From Rodentibacter myodis (lineage in GTDB: Bacteria > Pseudomonadota > Gammaproteobacteria > Enterobacterales > Pasteurellaceae): 64,000 bases of DNA. The stretch lies in NCBI RefSeq assembly GCF_001999305.1, contig NZ_MLHQ01000010.1:143507-207506 (forward strand), in the 5' to 3' direction. The notes beneath the pieces are model-generated. The model did no database searches and was not told the DNA's origin. It saw only the letters and a program-made list of their open reading frames with translations. The translations under genes were made by a program, and so were the position numbers. Positions 22,856-32,823 of this stretch are shown here, in pieces (within the stretch, counting starts at the first letter, position 1; each line of letters starts with the position of its first letter).

Positions 22856-24474
22856 ATGGCATCACAATATTTTGCACTTTTAACAGATTACGGCACTGCC
22901 GCTTTTGCCAAAGTCATCAGCAGTAGCCAACCGCTACAACTTACCACCTTTGCCGTGGGCGATGGCAACGGACAAACCGTTACGCCAACTGCCAATCGCA
23001 CTTCCCTTGTGCGTGAAAAGCACCGTGCAACAGTGAGTGCCGTCACATTAAGTGTCGATCACAGTGTGATTTTTGTCCCCCGCCAACAACTCACCCCGAA
23101 AACTATCACCGCTACGACGAAAATGGCTTTGATGAAAGCGGTCACAATCACAAAATAGACAAAGCTACGACAAGTCAAGCAGGGATTGTACAACTCTCAA
23201 ATGACGATAACAGCGATGACGAGACTAAAGCTCCAACACTGAAAGTGATTAAAAAATTTAAGGGACTGATTGACAGCCTCACCCGAAGCCTTGGGAATTA
23301 CATTCCAAACAGCAAAAAATCCAACGCTACCAATAGCTCAAGTAGCGCCACCATTGCAACAAGTGCGGCGGTAAAATCTGCAAACGATAACGCCAACGAA
23401 CGAGTTTCAAAATCAGGCGATACGATGACGGGTAATCTGATTATTGATTATGGTGATTACTCCAACATTGAATTGCGAAACCGCGCTGGACAGCGAATTT
23501 TATTTGAGCATAAACCTTATTCATTAGGCTCTGATACTTTTGGTAATTTTATTCTAAGAAATGCGAATGGCGACAACTTAAACGTACTAGGGTTACCCAA
23601 AAAAAATGCCACACTTGCAACAATAGAAGATGTCAATAGCCGCATTCCCCTTGATGGCAATGCTGATATCAACGGGATAAAAAATTTCGTAGGAACTGTC
23701 CGTTTAAAAAACGGATTAGCATTAGCTAATTCGGAGTATGTAGATAGCATTCGTCTAAGCAACTGGGATTGGAAACGTCCTATCAAAATAGGAAACGATA
23801 CTTTAATAGGCAATGATGTAGCAGCGATAGGATTTAACTCCAATGGTACTTTTCATTTTTTCAATTTGACTCAAAAGCAAGAAATTGCTGCCGTGTACGA
23901 AAACGGAAAAATATTCGGACAAGATTTTATTGCTCAAGGCAAGTCATTATCTCAAGCTGTCATGCTAAGGCATTTAATTGGCATACCACAACCCTATCCG
24001 CTCGGTAATGTTCCCGAAGGCTTTTTGGCGATGAATGGCTCTCGTTTCGATAAGAATCGTTATCCTATTTTGGCGGAGCGTTATCCATCAGGCTATTTAC
24101 CCGATTTACGGGGGGAATTTATTCGGGGTTGGGATAACGGAAGAAACGTAGATGCAGGACGAAATTTATTAAGTTCTCAAAGCGATGCCATTCAAGACCA
24201 TTTCCATTTATTGCCAACACAGAATGGCGACTCATCAAAGTGGGAAGAGGATATTCAATCAGTATTCTTAGATAACGGTGGCAATAGAAAAATCGATGGT
24301 GCATTAATTCGTGTTAGTGCATTAGGGAGCAATAATGGAAATAATCCAAATATCGCCGACAATGGGATAGCAAGAACTTACCGCGCTAGTGCTAAATATA
24401 ACACCGACCAACGAACCGCAGGCGAAACCCGTCCTCGCAATATCGCTTTTCAGTACATTTGTTTAGCTGGGTAA
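22856..24474 (+). pseudogene. Tail fibre protein (P2 gpH family), shortened and frameshifted
   Basis: The first frame opens as an HP1/P2-type tail fibre (SQYFALLTDYGTAAFAKVIS, FAVGDGNGQTVTPTAN). It jumps from HRATVSAV to TLSVDHSVIFVPRQQLTPK, omitting about 60-70 residues found in related N-terminal domains. It stops at 23158 shortly after TITATTK. Adding one C near 23119 (ACGAAAATGG to ACGCAAAATGG) restores NGFDESGHNH and opens the second frame. That frame continues to 24474 through a Ser/Asn/Ala-rich shaft to a tail-collar end (PDLRGEFIRGWDNGRNVD, GETRPRNIAFQYICLAG). Receptor binding would be lost. The second frame from TTG/ATG near 23245 could still give a fragment. Confidence 0.75.
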
Positions 24475-24507
24475 TTCACTATTTAACAAAAAATAAAAGG
24501 AATGACA

Positions 24508-25248
24508 ATGACCGTTCAGTTTAACGCAGAAGGCTTTGCCCTTAAAAGTGGCGAAGTAACCGTTTATGTGGTAGATAGCCAAGGCATTTACCATCACAGT
24601 GAAAATGAATATGTGAGTATTGGCGCCGGTTTAAGCGCCGGAGCATTTTTAGATGCTCCGCTACAGGATAAAGCAGGTTTTGCGATTATCCGCACCGACA
24701 AGGGTTGGGAGTATATTGCAGACCACCGAGGCAAAATCTGTTACGACAAATCGACCCGAACAGAAACAATCATCTCAAAACTCGGGGAAATCCCCCAAAA
24801 TTTAACCGCACTCAAACCGGATAGCGAATACGACATGTGGAATGAAGATGCGGGTTGCTGGGAAGTTTCGCAGGAAAAACTGACCGCACTTTTAACCGAC
24901 CGAAAAACAGCGTTATTACAACACATTGCAGATAAAACCGACCAATTAAAAGCACAGTATTTGCTGGGCTATTCCCAAGCTGAAATTGATAGTTTTTATC
25001 GACAGGAACGTGAAGCACGGGGCGAATTACCGTTGATGTTATTGACCGAACTATTCGAGGGGCGGGACGATTTAGTCAATATTGAGCAACTCAAGGAAAA
25101 AGTTATCGAAAAAGCGGATTTGTTTGCAATCATTATGGGCAAAACCTTTGCCGTTAAGCAGAATTTTGAAACCCATATTGAACAAGCCCAAACTTTAGAA
25201 GAACTGGAAAACATTAGTAAGGAGATTGACAAATGGCAATCTATTTAG
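24508..25248 (+). CDS. Tail fibre assembly chaperone-like protein, P2 gpG position
   Basis: A 246-residue protein in the place of gpG, the helper for tail fibre folding. GVYV-type beta segments at the start (FALKSGEVTVYVVDSQGIYH) and KPDSEYDMWNEDAGCWEVSQ are typical of tail fibre assembly proteins. A helical C-terminus (LTDRKTALLQHIADKTDQLK...SQAEIDSFYRQEREARGELP) follows. I prefer ATG 24508, eight bases after AAGGA, over ATG 24502, which lies too close. It overlaps the next gene by 16 bases. Intact. Confidence 0.75.
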   Translation: MTVQFNAEGFALKSGEVTVYVVDSQGIYHHSENEYVSIGAGLSAGAFLDAPLQDKAGFAIIRTDKGWEYIADHRGKICYDKSTRTETIISKLGEIPQNLTALKPDSEYDMWNEDAGCWEVSQEKLTALLTDRKTALLQHIADKTDQLKAQYLLGYSQAEIDSFYRQEREARGELPLMLLTELFEGRDDLVNIEQLKEKVIEKADLFAIIMGKTFAVKQNFETHIEQAQTLEELENISKEIDKWQSI

Positions 25249-25694
25249 CCATTTACAAAGGCAAAGCTAAAAATCTCGTTGAACGGCTGCAAGACAGTAT
25301 TATTCGTTTTTTTACAAAAGGTCAATATTCGCACTGTGAGTTAGTTGTTGAACGGTTAGAACAATGGGGACAATATGACTACCGCCCTGTTTATGATTGT
25401 TACAGCTCAAGCCCTCGGGACGGGGGCGTGCGTTGTAAACAAATCAACGTTGCCGACAGTTCAAAGTGGGATTTAATCCCAATCGATAACCTCACCGAAG
25501 CCCAAATTAAGGCGTATTTTGACCGCACTTGTGGGGCGAAATATGACTGGTGGGGCGTGTTGGGGATTGTATTCGGCATCAAGCAAAAAAGAAGCAAGTA
25601 TTTTTGTAGCGAGTGGTGTTTTAATGTGATATTTAACTCGGACAATGGATGGAGGTTTAGTCCTAATGACTTAGCAATTATCTTTAAAAAATGA
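25233..25694 (+). CDS. YiiX-like permuted NlpC/P60 cysteine hydrolase of phage
   Basis: A 153-residue protein with the circularly permuted papain-like layout. The histidine is in the early GQYSHCELVVE motif and the cysteine in the late KYFCSEWCFNVIF motif. Homologues sit near tail genes of Mu-like and HP1-like Pasteurellaceae phages and are often given unrelated names. The likely role is cutting an amide or lipid-peptide bond, perhaps in the cell wall or another surface target during entry; the substrate is unknown. The ATG overlaps the previous gene by 16 bases. Confidence 0.7.
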   Translation: MAIYLAIYKGKAKNLVERLQDSIIRFFTKGQYSHCELVVERLEQWGQYDYRPVYDCYSSSPRDGGVRCKQINVADSSKWDLIPIDNLTEAQIKAYFDRTCGAKYDWWGVLGIVFGIKQKRSKYFCSEWCFNVIFNSDNGWRFSPNDLAIIFKK

Positions 25695-25766
25695 AGACGG
25701 CGACACAGTAGGTGTTACCGCACCCGCTGTGCCAGCTACGCAATCCTAGCTTGCATATAGCCATCT

Positions 25767-25794
25767 GCCGCCTGCCTCGCGAGGCGTGCGGATT
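25767..25794 (+). promoter_or_regulatory. GC-rich hairpin upstream of com
   Basis: CCGCCTGCCTCG pairs with CGAGGCGTGCGG with two mismatches, an unusually GC-rich stem 34 bases before com. There is no T run, so it is probably not a simple terminator. In Mu the com-mom transcript is controlled by RNA structure, so a regulatory stem is plausible here, but this is inference. Confidence 0.35.
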
Positions 25795-25827
25795 TTAACA
25801 AAACCATTAAAAGTGGGAAATGCTTAT

Positions 25828-25944
25828 ATGCAAAAAATGAAAGAAATCCGGTGCAAGTGCTGTAAAAAATTACTTGCACGAGCAGAAAATGTACAACGCT
25901 TAGAAATTAAATGCGTGCGTTGTAAAACTTTAAATCAATTTTAA
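25828..25944 (+). CDS. com: Com-like zinc-binding translational regulator (Mu family)
   Basis: A 38-residue protein, MQKMKEIRCKCCKKLLARAE...LEIKCVRCKTLNQF. Its four zinc ligands are arranged as C-x-C(C) and C-x-x-C, the pattern of phage Mu Com. In Mu, Com binds the leader of mom mRNA and opens its start site, so that the DNA-modifying Mom protein is made late. Here an adenine methylase gene follows 57 bases later in the mom position. I recall a similar pairing in Haemophilus Mu-like prophages. Below usual ORF-length cut-offs but convincing. Confidence 0.8.
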   Translation: MQKMKEIRCKCCKKLLARAENVQRLEIKCVRCKTLNQF

Positions 25945-26001
25945 CAAATTTGAGTATCGGAGCACCAAGCTAAGAGTGCCGGAATGCCATAGAATAAAAC
26001 T

Positions 26002-26842
26002 ATGGCAAATCAAACTATCTTCAAACAAGCCCCGCTCCCATTTGTCGGTCAAAAACGAATGTTTCTGAAACATTTTGAAAACGTTCTTAATGAAAATATT
26101 CTCGGTGACGGCGAAGACTGGACTATTATTGATACCTTTGGTGGTTCGGGTTTATTAAGTCACACGGCAAAACATATCAAACCCAAGGCGAGAGTGATTT
26201 ACAATGACTTTGACGGATACGCCGAGCGATTAGCGCATATTGATGACACTAACGCATTGCGTTCACAACTTTATGCTGCAATCGGTGACGGTACGCCAAA
26301 AAACAAACGAATGCCAAAGGTATTAAAGGCAGAACTCGTCAAAATCATTCAAAATTTTGAGGGATATAAAGGACTTAAATTGCTTGGCGAGTTGGTTGCT
26401 TTTTAGTGGTCAGCAAGTCGGCACGCTCGAAGATCTATTCAAAAATGATTTTTGGCGTTGTATTCGTCAATCTAATTATCCAAGCGCAGACGGTTATTTA
26501 GACGGAGTTGAGATTATTCGGGAGTCGTTTCATACGCTCTTACCTAAACTTACAGACAATCCGAAAGCGTTATTTGTGTTAGATCCGCCATATTTATGTA
26601 CAAAGCAAGAAAGCTATAAACAAGCGACTTACTTTGATTTGGTTGATTTCTTGAGGTTGATACATTTAACCCGCCCGCCGTACATCTTTTTTAGCTCGAC
26701 TAAAAGCGAGTTTATCCGCTTTATCGAAGCGATGGTTGAAGATAAATGGCAAAACTGGAAAGCGTTTGAAGACTATAAACGAATAACGTTACAGACAAGT
26801 GCGAGTTATATCTGCAAGCAGGATTATTATGGCATTAAATAA
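26002..26842 (+). pseudogene. Phage DNA adenine methylase downstream of com, frameshifted
   Basis: Frame one (26002-26406) opens MANQTIFKQAPLPFVGQKRM with the FVGQK form of the cofactor-binding FxGxK motif and IIDTFGGSGLLSHTAK. It leaves the family reading at GYKGLK. Removing one G at 26371-26372 gives GYKDLNCLASWLLFSGQQ and joins it to frame two. That frame holds the catalytic DPPY (FVLDPPYLC) and ends ASYICKQDYYGIK at 26842. The last codons overlap host transporter sequence, so the original C-terminus may also be lost. In the intact state it would modify phage DNA under Com control. Confidence 0.72.
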
Positions 26843-28067
26843 AGCATATTTAACCATGCAACCAGGGGAAGTACATGCGCTGCTTGGCGAAAATGAGGCT
26901 GGCAAATCAACCTTACTCAAAGCGCTTTCCAGGGCGCAGCCTCAAACAAGAGGTGAAATTATCTTCAACGGTGAAGTACTTTCATTGCATGATTCCCCCT
27001 TTTGATCGCCAATTAAAAGGGATTGTGACCATTTATCAAGAGTTTAATTTATTACCAAATATGACCATTGCAGAGAATTTCTTTCTCGGTAGAGAGCCAA
27101 CCCATGGCCTATTTATCAATGAAAAAATAATGAATGAAGAAGCTCAAATGGTGTTGGATAATTTAGGGTTGAATATCAAATCGGATACTCAGGTCGCCCG
27201 TTTAAGTATCGCTCAACAGCAGATGGTAGAAATTGCCCGAGCGATGACGCTGAATACCAAGCTGATTATTATGGATGAACTTTCTGCCGCATTGAGCGAT
27301 AAAGAAGTAGAAACACTCCATAAAATCGTGCGAGATCTTAAAAAACGTGGTGTTAGTGTTATTTATATAACCCACCGTTTAAATGAAGTGTTTGCCTTAT
27401 GTGATCGTTTTACTGTTTTTCAAGACGAATGTTATGTCGGGGAAGGTAATGTTTCAGACACTTCAGTGGATAACATTATAAAAATGATGGTTGGGCGAGA
27501 GGTGGCTTTTACCCGCCGTCCCTCGGAAGAAACTCATCATGCCGATAAACCGATTGTACTTACCGTAAAAAATCTAACACGGGAAAAACCGATACTTGAT
27601 CCGCACGGTATCGCTTTACATGATATCTCTTTTAGTATTCATCAAGGCGAAATATTGGGTATTGCCGGCTTAGTCGGTACCGGACGAACTGAAATCGCCC
27701 GTTGTCTATTTGGACTTGAGAAATATACCGCAGATGTATTGACACTCAATGGCAAACCCTATCAAGCCACCTCACCGCTTGATGCGCTTGAAAAAGGGAT
27801 CGCGCTCGTACCAGAAGAATTGTTGATGAACCAACCAGGGGAATTGATATAGGAGCAAAATCTGAAATTCATCAAGTGCTATTTGATATGACAAAACAGG
27901 GAGTTGCCATTTTAGTGATTTCATCTGATTTACCGGAAATTATGGCAATTTCCGACCGTATTATTACCCTTTCTGAAGGAAGGGTAACAGGTGAAATTCA
28001 CGGTGATGAAGCAACTGAAGAAAAATTAATGTCGATGATGGCAATAGGCGTACAGCGTAACAATTAA
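26830..28067 (+). pseudogene. Sugar ABC transporter ATPase (RbsA/MglA family), truncated and rearranged
   Basis: Transporter similarity begins abruptly at ALNKAYLTMQPGEVHALLGE, about 20-25 codons inside a normal RbsA-type protein, directly at the prophage end. Walker A reads GENEAGKST, with Glu for the usual Gly. An extra T in the C5T4 run near 26995-27003 shifts the frame (HDSPF to DRQLKGIVTIYQEF). The second half keeps a GLVGTGRTEIARCLFG P-loop. It then jumps at about 27818-27825 from LVPEE to DEPTRGIDIGAK, deleting the second signature region and changing frame. It ends normally at 28067. No active ATPase can be made. Confidence 0.8.
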
Positions 28068-28082
28068 ATCTGTGAGGAATTT

Positions 28083-28964
28083 ATGTCTACTCAATTTTTA
28101 AAATGTTTAGGTATAGTTGATGAAAAAGGTAAAATTGATTTTATCTCCTTTTTTGAACGCTTTGGCGTATTAATTTTCTTCCAAGCTCAAAATAAAGCTT
28201 TTCTTTCTCAACGTAATATTTACAATGTTCTAACTGAAGTATCTATTTTTGGGATTATGGCGGTTGGAATGACATCTGTTATTTTAACTGCAGGTATTGA
28301 TTTATCCGTTGGGTCAATTCTAGCAGTAACTACAATGTTTGCCGCCTATATTATCAAAGGCGGTAATGCCATTACTATCGAACCTGGATCGTGGGTGGGA
28401 TGAGTGGAATGATTGGTTTAGTTATTTGCCTCATCCTTGGTACCTTTATTGGCTGGATACATGGACTGGGTGTAACAAAACTTAAACTACCGCCATTTAT
28501 TGTTACCCTTGGAGGAATGACCATTTGGCGTGGAATTACCTTAGTCATCAATAACGGTTCCCCTATTGCTGGTTTTGATGCCAATTATCACTGGTGGGGA
28601 AGAGGCGATCTGCTTGGCGTACCTGTACCAATCCTACTGTTTGCGCTTATTGCTATACTTGGTTATTTTGCGTTGCACAAAACCCGTTGGGGACGTTACG
28701 TCTATTCCGTAGGAGACAATCGCGAAGCGGCTCACCTCGCTGGAGTGAATATCAACCGTACGCTGGTAAGTGTGTATGTCATTATTGGGTGGTTACGGCA
28801 AAATCACCGGTACTATCTTTGGTTCAATCATTATAGGGGTGTTAATCAATGGCTTGGTATTAATGGATGTCTCCGCTTATTACCAACAAATCATAATGGG
28901 AGTGATCATTATTCTAGCCGTCACCTTTGATACTTATGCAAAAAGTCATCGAGGGGCAATTTAA
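28083..28964 (+). pseudogene. Sugar ABC transporter permease (RbsC family), frameshifted with internal deletion
   Basis: The reading starts MSTQFLKCLGIVDEKGKIDF and keeps the RbsC-type GIDLSVGSILAVTTM motif. It loses frame between about 28380 and 28395 (ITIEPG to MSGMIGLVICLILG). It continues through KLPPFIVTLGGMTIWRGITL to VSVYVIIG. A second break near 28785-28795 skips about 45 codons and shifts the frame to [20 protein letters not shown], ending in [13 protein letters not shown]. The start lies 15 bp after the ATPase stop, so the two were one operon. A substrate-binding protein gene is not seen in the window. Confidence 0.78.
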
Positions 28965-29022
28965 CTCCTCACAATGGCTATTTTTTAATAAATATTCGTA
29001 AACTCATATTCAGGAGGCAACA

Positions 29023-30158
29023 ATGAAACCATTAGAATCGGCTTAGTCGGTACTGGCTATATAGGACGTTGTCACGCTATTGCTTATGCTCAAGTAGCAA
29101 CCCTTTTCCCACTTAAAGCAAATATCAAACTAGAGTATCTAGCAGAAATTAATCAAAATCTCGCCGAACAAAAAGCCAAAGAGTTCGGTTTTGCTCACGC
29201 CACTGGTGATTGGCGAGAATTGGTATCCCATCCAAATGTCGATGTAGTAGATATTTGCACACCTAATTTTCTACATAAAGAAATTGCCTTGGTTGCTATT
29301 GCTAATGGTAAGCACGTTTACTCGGAAAAACCGTTAGCTTTAACAGCCGATGATGCTAAAGAAATGGTAGAAGCGGCCAAAAAAGCTGGTGTAAAAACGA
29401 TGGTCGGCTTTAATTATATTAAGAATCCTACAACTCAATTAGCAAGAGAAATTATTCAAAATGGTGAAATCGGAGAAATCATTCACTTTTACGGTACACA
29501 TAATGAAGATTATCTCGCAAATCCTAATACACCGATAGATTGGCATTGTTACAAGGATAAAGCCGGCTTAGGTACGTTAGGCGATCTTGCCGCACATATC
29601 ATCAACATGGCACATTATTTAGTTGGTGAACAAATTGTAAGCGTCTGTGGCGATATTCAAACTATAATTACCGAACGTCCCGATCCCCATAATCCAACAC
29701 AAAAAATACAGGTAGAAAATGAAGATCAAGCCTCTACTTTAATACGGTTTTCTAATGGTGTAATGGGTACGATTGAAAGCTCCCGTATTGCTTGTGGGCG
29801 AAAAATGGGGCTAACCTATACCGTTACAGGAACAAAAGGAACATTGATTTACACCCAAGAAAGAATGGCAGAACTTAAACTTTACATTCACAATGACACA
29901 CCATCAAGACAAGGCTTTAAAACTATCTTGGTTGGGCCAACACATCCTGATTATGCTGCATTCTGTGCTAGTGCCGGACATGGCGTTGGATTCAATGAGC
30001 AAAAAAGTGTTGAAATTCGAGATTTAATCAATGGTATCGCGACCAATAACTCAATATATCCTGATTTTGAAGAAGGATATAACGTATCAAAAATCTTAGA
30101 AGCAATCATGATATCTGCACAACAACGGCGATGGATAGATATAAATTATTCATCATAA
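29023..30158 (+). pseudogene. Gfo/Idh/MocA family dehydrogenase, frameshift at codon 3
   Basis: A perfect ribosome binding site (CAGGAGG) precedes ATG 29023, but the reading MKPLESA stops at once. Adding one A after ATGAAA gives MKTIRIGLVGTGYIGRCHA, the NAD-binding opening of the family. The frame then stays open for about 375 codons to 30158, with the expected EKPLALT motif (YSEKPLALTADDAKEMV) and the catalytic-region HIINMAHYLVG. It is close to inositol or sugar dehydrogenases that accompany RbsABC-type transporters. Only this one lesion is visible, so its decay may be recent. Reinitiation downstream is possible but would lack the NAD-binding strand. Confidence 0.78.
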
Positions 30159-30342
30159 ATGATCTACCGAAGAAATAACCAAATCTTGGGGAAATATGTA
30201 CCAGATACACAAAATAGAAAGAGAGTAATGCGTATGCCTAAATAAATATTTAATGGAATATTATTAAAAAGAGCCAGCGTAAATTTTCAATTTAGAGAGA
30301 CGGAAAAATATAATCGTCTGATTAAATTAATTGATCGTATAT

Positions 30343-30377
30343 AAAAATCTCTTAATCAAAAGATTAAGGGATTTTTG
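30343..30377. terminator. Bidirectional terminator between dehydrogenase remnant and lipoprotein gene
   Basis: AAATCTCTTAATC and GATTAAGGGATTT pair with one mismatch around AAAA, with T runs on both strands. The rest of the 30,159-30,342 gap is AT-rich, and I see no gene in it. Confidence 0.7.
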
Positions 30378-30380
30378 TTC

Positions 30381-31067
30381 TTACCAACAGAACCGCTGAT
30401 TTACAAAATTTTCCGACCGCTCTTTTTGCCACTTTTCCTTATTTTGAGGATTGGCAAAAAAGTCATCTTGAGCTTTCAAACGCGCTTTTAATTTAACTTC
30501 CGCTTCTTTTAATGCTGCCGTGCGATCTTGAAATTTTGATGGAAATGCTGTGATAAAAAGCACTTCATAAGGATGGGAGATCGTCCAACTTATCGCTTCT
30601 TCTGCTGCTTTACGCTGTTTTTTCAAATCACAAAAAGCATAGGGATTAATAAATTGCCCGACTAATTGGCTAAATCCGGTATTTTCTGCCACGGTCTGTG
30701 TTGGTAAACCCAGCACATAAAGTGTCGTAATAAGACGATTTTGCCCTCGATAATACCAATTTACCGCCTCATCACGTAAGCCGAAATCATAAGCTCGTGC
30801 TGCCAGCGTAAACATTGTTATCGGTGAAATTCGCGCCGGATTTTCTTCCACAAATTTGACCGCACTTTGATAGTCTTCCAATGTATTTGCACGCAACATC
30901 GGATCAATTTTAGGATGTACAAACACATTATCTGCTTTGCCCTTTTGGGCGGAATAATAAGGCTTCACATAAATATCAATGGATTTTATCGGTTCTTTAC
31001 TGATTGCACTGCACCCACTTAAGCAAAGTGCGGTCAAAATCACGGAAGTTTTTATCAAAAATTTCAT
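30381..31067 (-). CDS. Putative outer-surface lipoprotein of unknown function
   Basis: The ORF from ATG 31067 has 228 residues. It begins with a lipoprotein signal, MKFLIKTSVILTALCLSGCS, in which LSGC is the lipobox. The longer 257-residue frame would bury this signal. The mature part contains helical, TPR-like stretches (YQSAVKFVEENPARISPITM, LRDEAVNWYYRGQNRLI) and a charged end. The family is not recognised. It is divergent from the ferredoxin gene with 43 bp between the starts. Two USS copies lie in and next to the gene. Confidence 0.7.
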   Translation of the reverse strand: MKFLIKTSVILTALCLSGCSAISKEPIKSIDIYVKPYYSAQKGKADNVFVHPKIDPMLRANTLEDYQSAVKFVEENPARISPITMFTLAARAYDFGLRDEAVNWYYRGQNRLITTLYVLGLPTQTVAENTGFSQLVGQFINPYAFCDLKKQRKAAEEAISWTISHPYEVLFITAFPSKFQDRTAALKEAEVKLKARLKAQDDFFANPQNKEKWQKERSENFVNQRFCW

Positions 31068-31110
31068 TGTTTCCCTATATAATGCACTAAAATTTATCTT
31101 CAATTTGATT

Positions 31111-32181
<1,071 letters not shown>

Positions 32182-32823
32182 TTAATGAATAATTTCGTTA
32201 ATGCCATTGTAAATCAGTAATAAACCGAAAAACAAAAACACTACACCTGCCGCATTATCAATGTAACGGCTGTATTGGCTATATAATCGCTTGGCAATAC
32301 TGCGTGAAAAAATCAATGAAACCAAATAAAAATAGAAAAAGGTTTCCAACACAATAATGAAAAAAGCGAACAAAATTTGCCACGTCTCCGTAATATGCAC
32401 CAACACCAGCGACATCACACTGCTGAAATACACCACCACTTTAGCATTGGATAAATTCACCAAAAGCCCTTTCATTATTTCTTTTTTAATGGTGGTTTGT
32501 TGATTTAATTCCAACGCTGAAACGGGTTCAAATTGAGCGTGTTTTTTACTTCGTGCCATTAAAAATCCAAGGTACGCCAAATAGCTCCCCCCCAACATCA
32601 TTATCACGCCGTGTAATGCGGGCATTGTGGCAAATAACACGGCGAGACCAAGCATTGACAACGCTGCCCAAAATGCCACGCCCAATGTGATGCCAAAAAT
32701 GCCACAGATTGTATTTCGGCGGGAATTACTCGCCGCCATTCGGCTTACATAAAAGAAATCCGGCCCCGGTGTCATTAAACCAAATAAATGAACGATCATT
32801 AAATTCAACATCATTAAATCCAA
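32182..32823 (-). CDS. LysE/RhtB family amino acid exporter
   Basis: A 213-residue membrane protein with about six helices. The LysE/RhtB signature is at the start: GLMTPGPDFFYVSRMAASNS, with the conserved PGP. GIFGITLGVAFWAALSMLGL and NLSNAKVVVYFSSVMSLVLV also fit. Members export amino acids such as threonine, homoserine or lysine; the substrate cannot be read from sequence. Its start overlaps the end of pgpA by ten bases. Directly downstream is dapB. Confidence 0.85.
   Translation of the reverse strand: MDLMMLNLMIVHLFGLMTPGPDFFYVSRMAASNSRRNTICGIFGITLGVAFWAALSMLGLAVLFATMPALHGVIMMLGGSYLAYLGFLMARSKKHAQFEPVSALELNQQTTIKKEIMKGLLVNLSNAKVVVYFSSVMSLVLVHITETWQILFAFFIIVLETFFYFYLVSLIFSRSIAKRLYSQYSRYIDNAAGVVFLFFGLLLIYNGINEIIH

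Noticed and set aside
23110..26372. Programmed ribosomal frameshifting in the tail fibre and methylase genes
   Set aside because: There is no long slippery run or clear stimulatory structure at either site, and one-base indels restore exact family readings.
26815..26850. Mu-type right end at the prophage border
   Set aside because: I see no Mu-like terminal repeat; only com is Mu-like, and the head and tail genes are P2/HP1-like.
1..30000. Alternative genetic code or general amber suppression in the phage
   Set aside because: Most phage genes in the window are free of internal TAG and end normally, and lesions include many single-base indels that recoding cannot explain.
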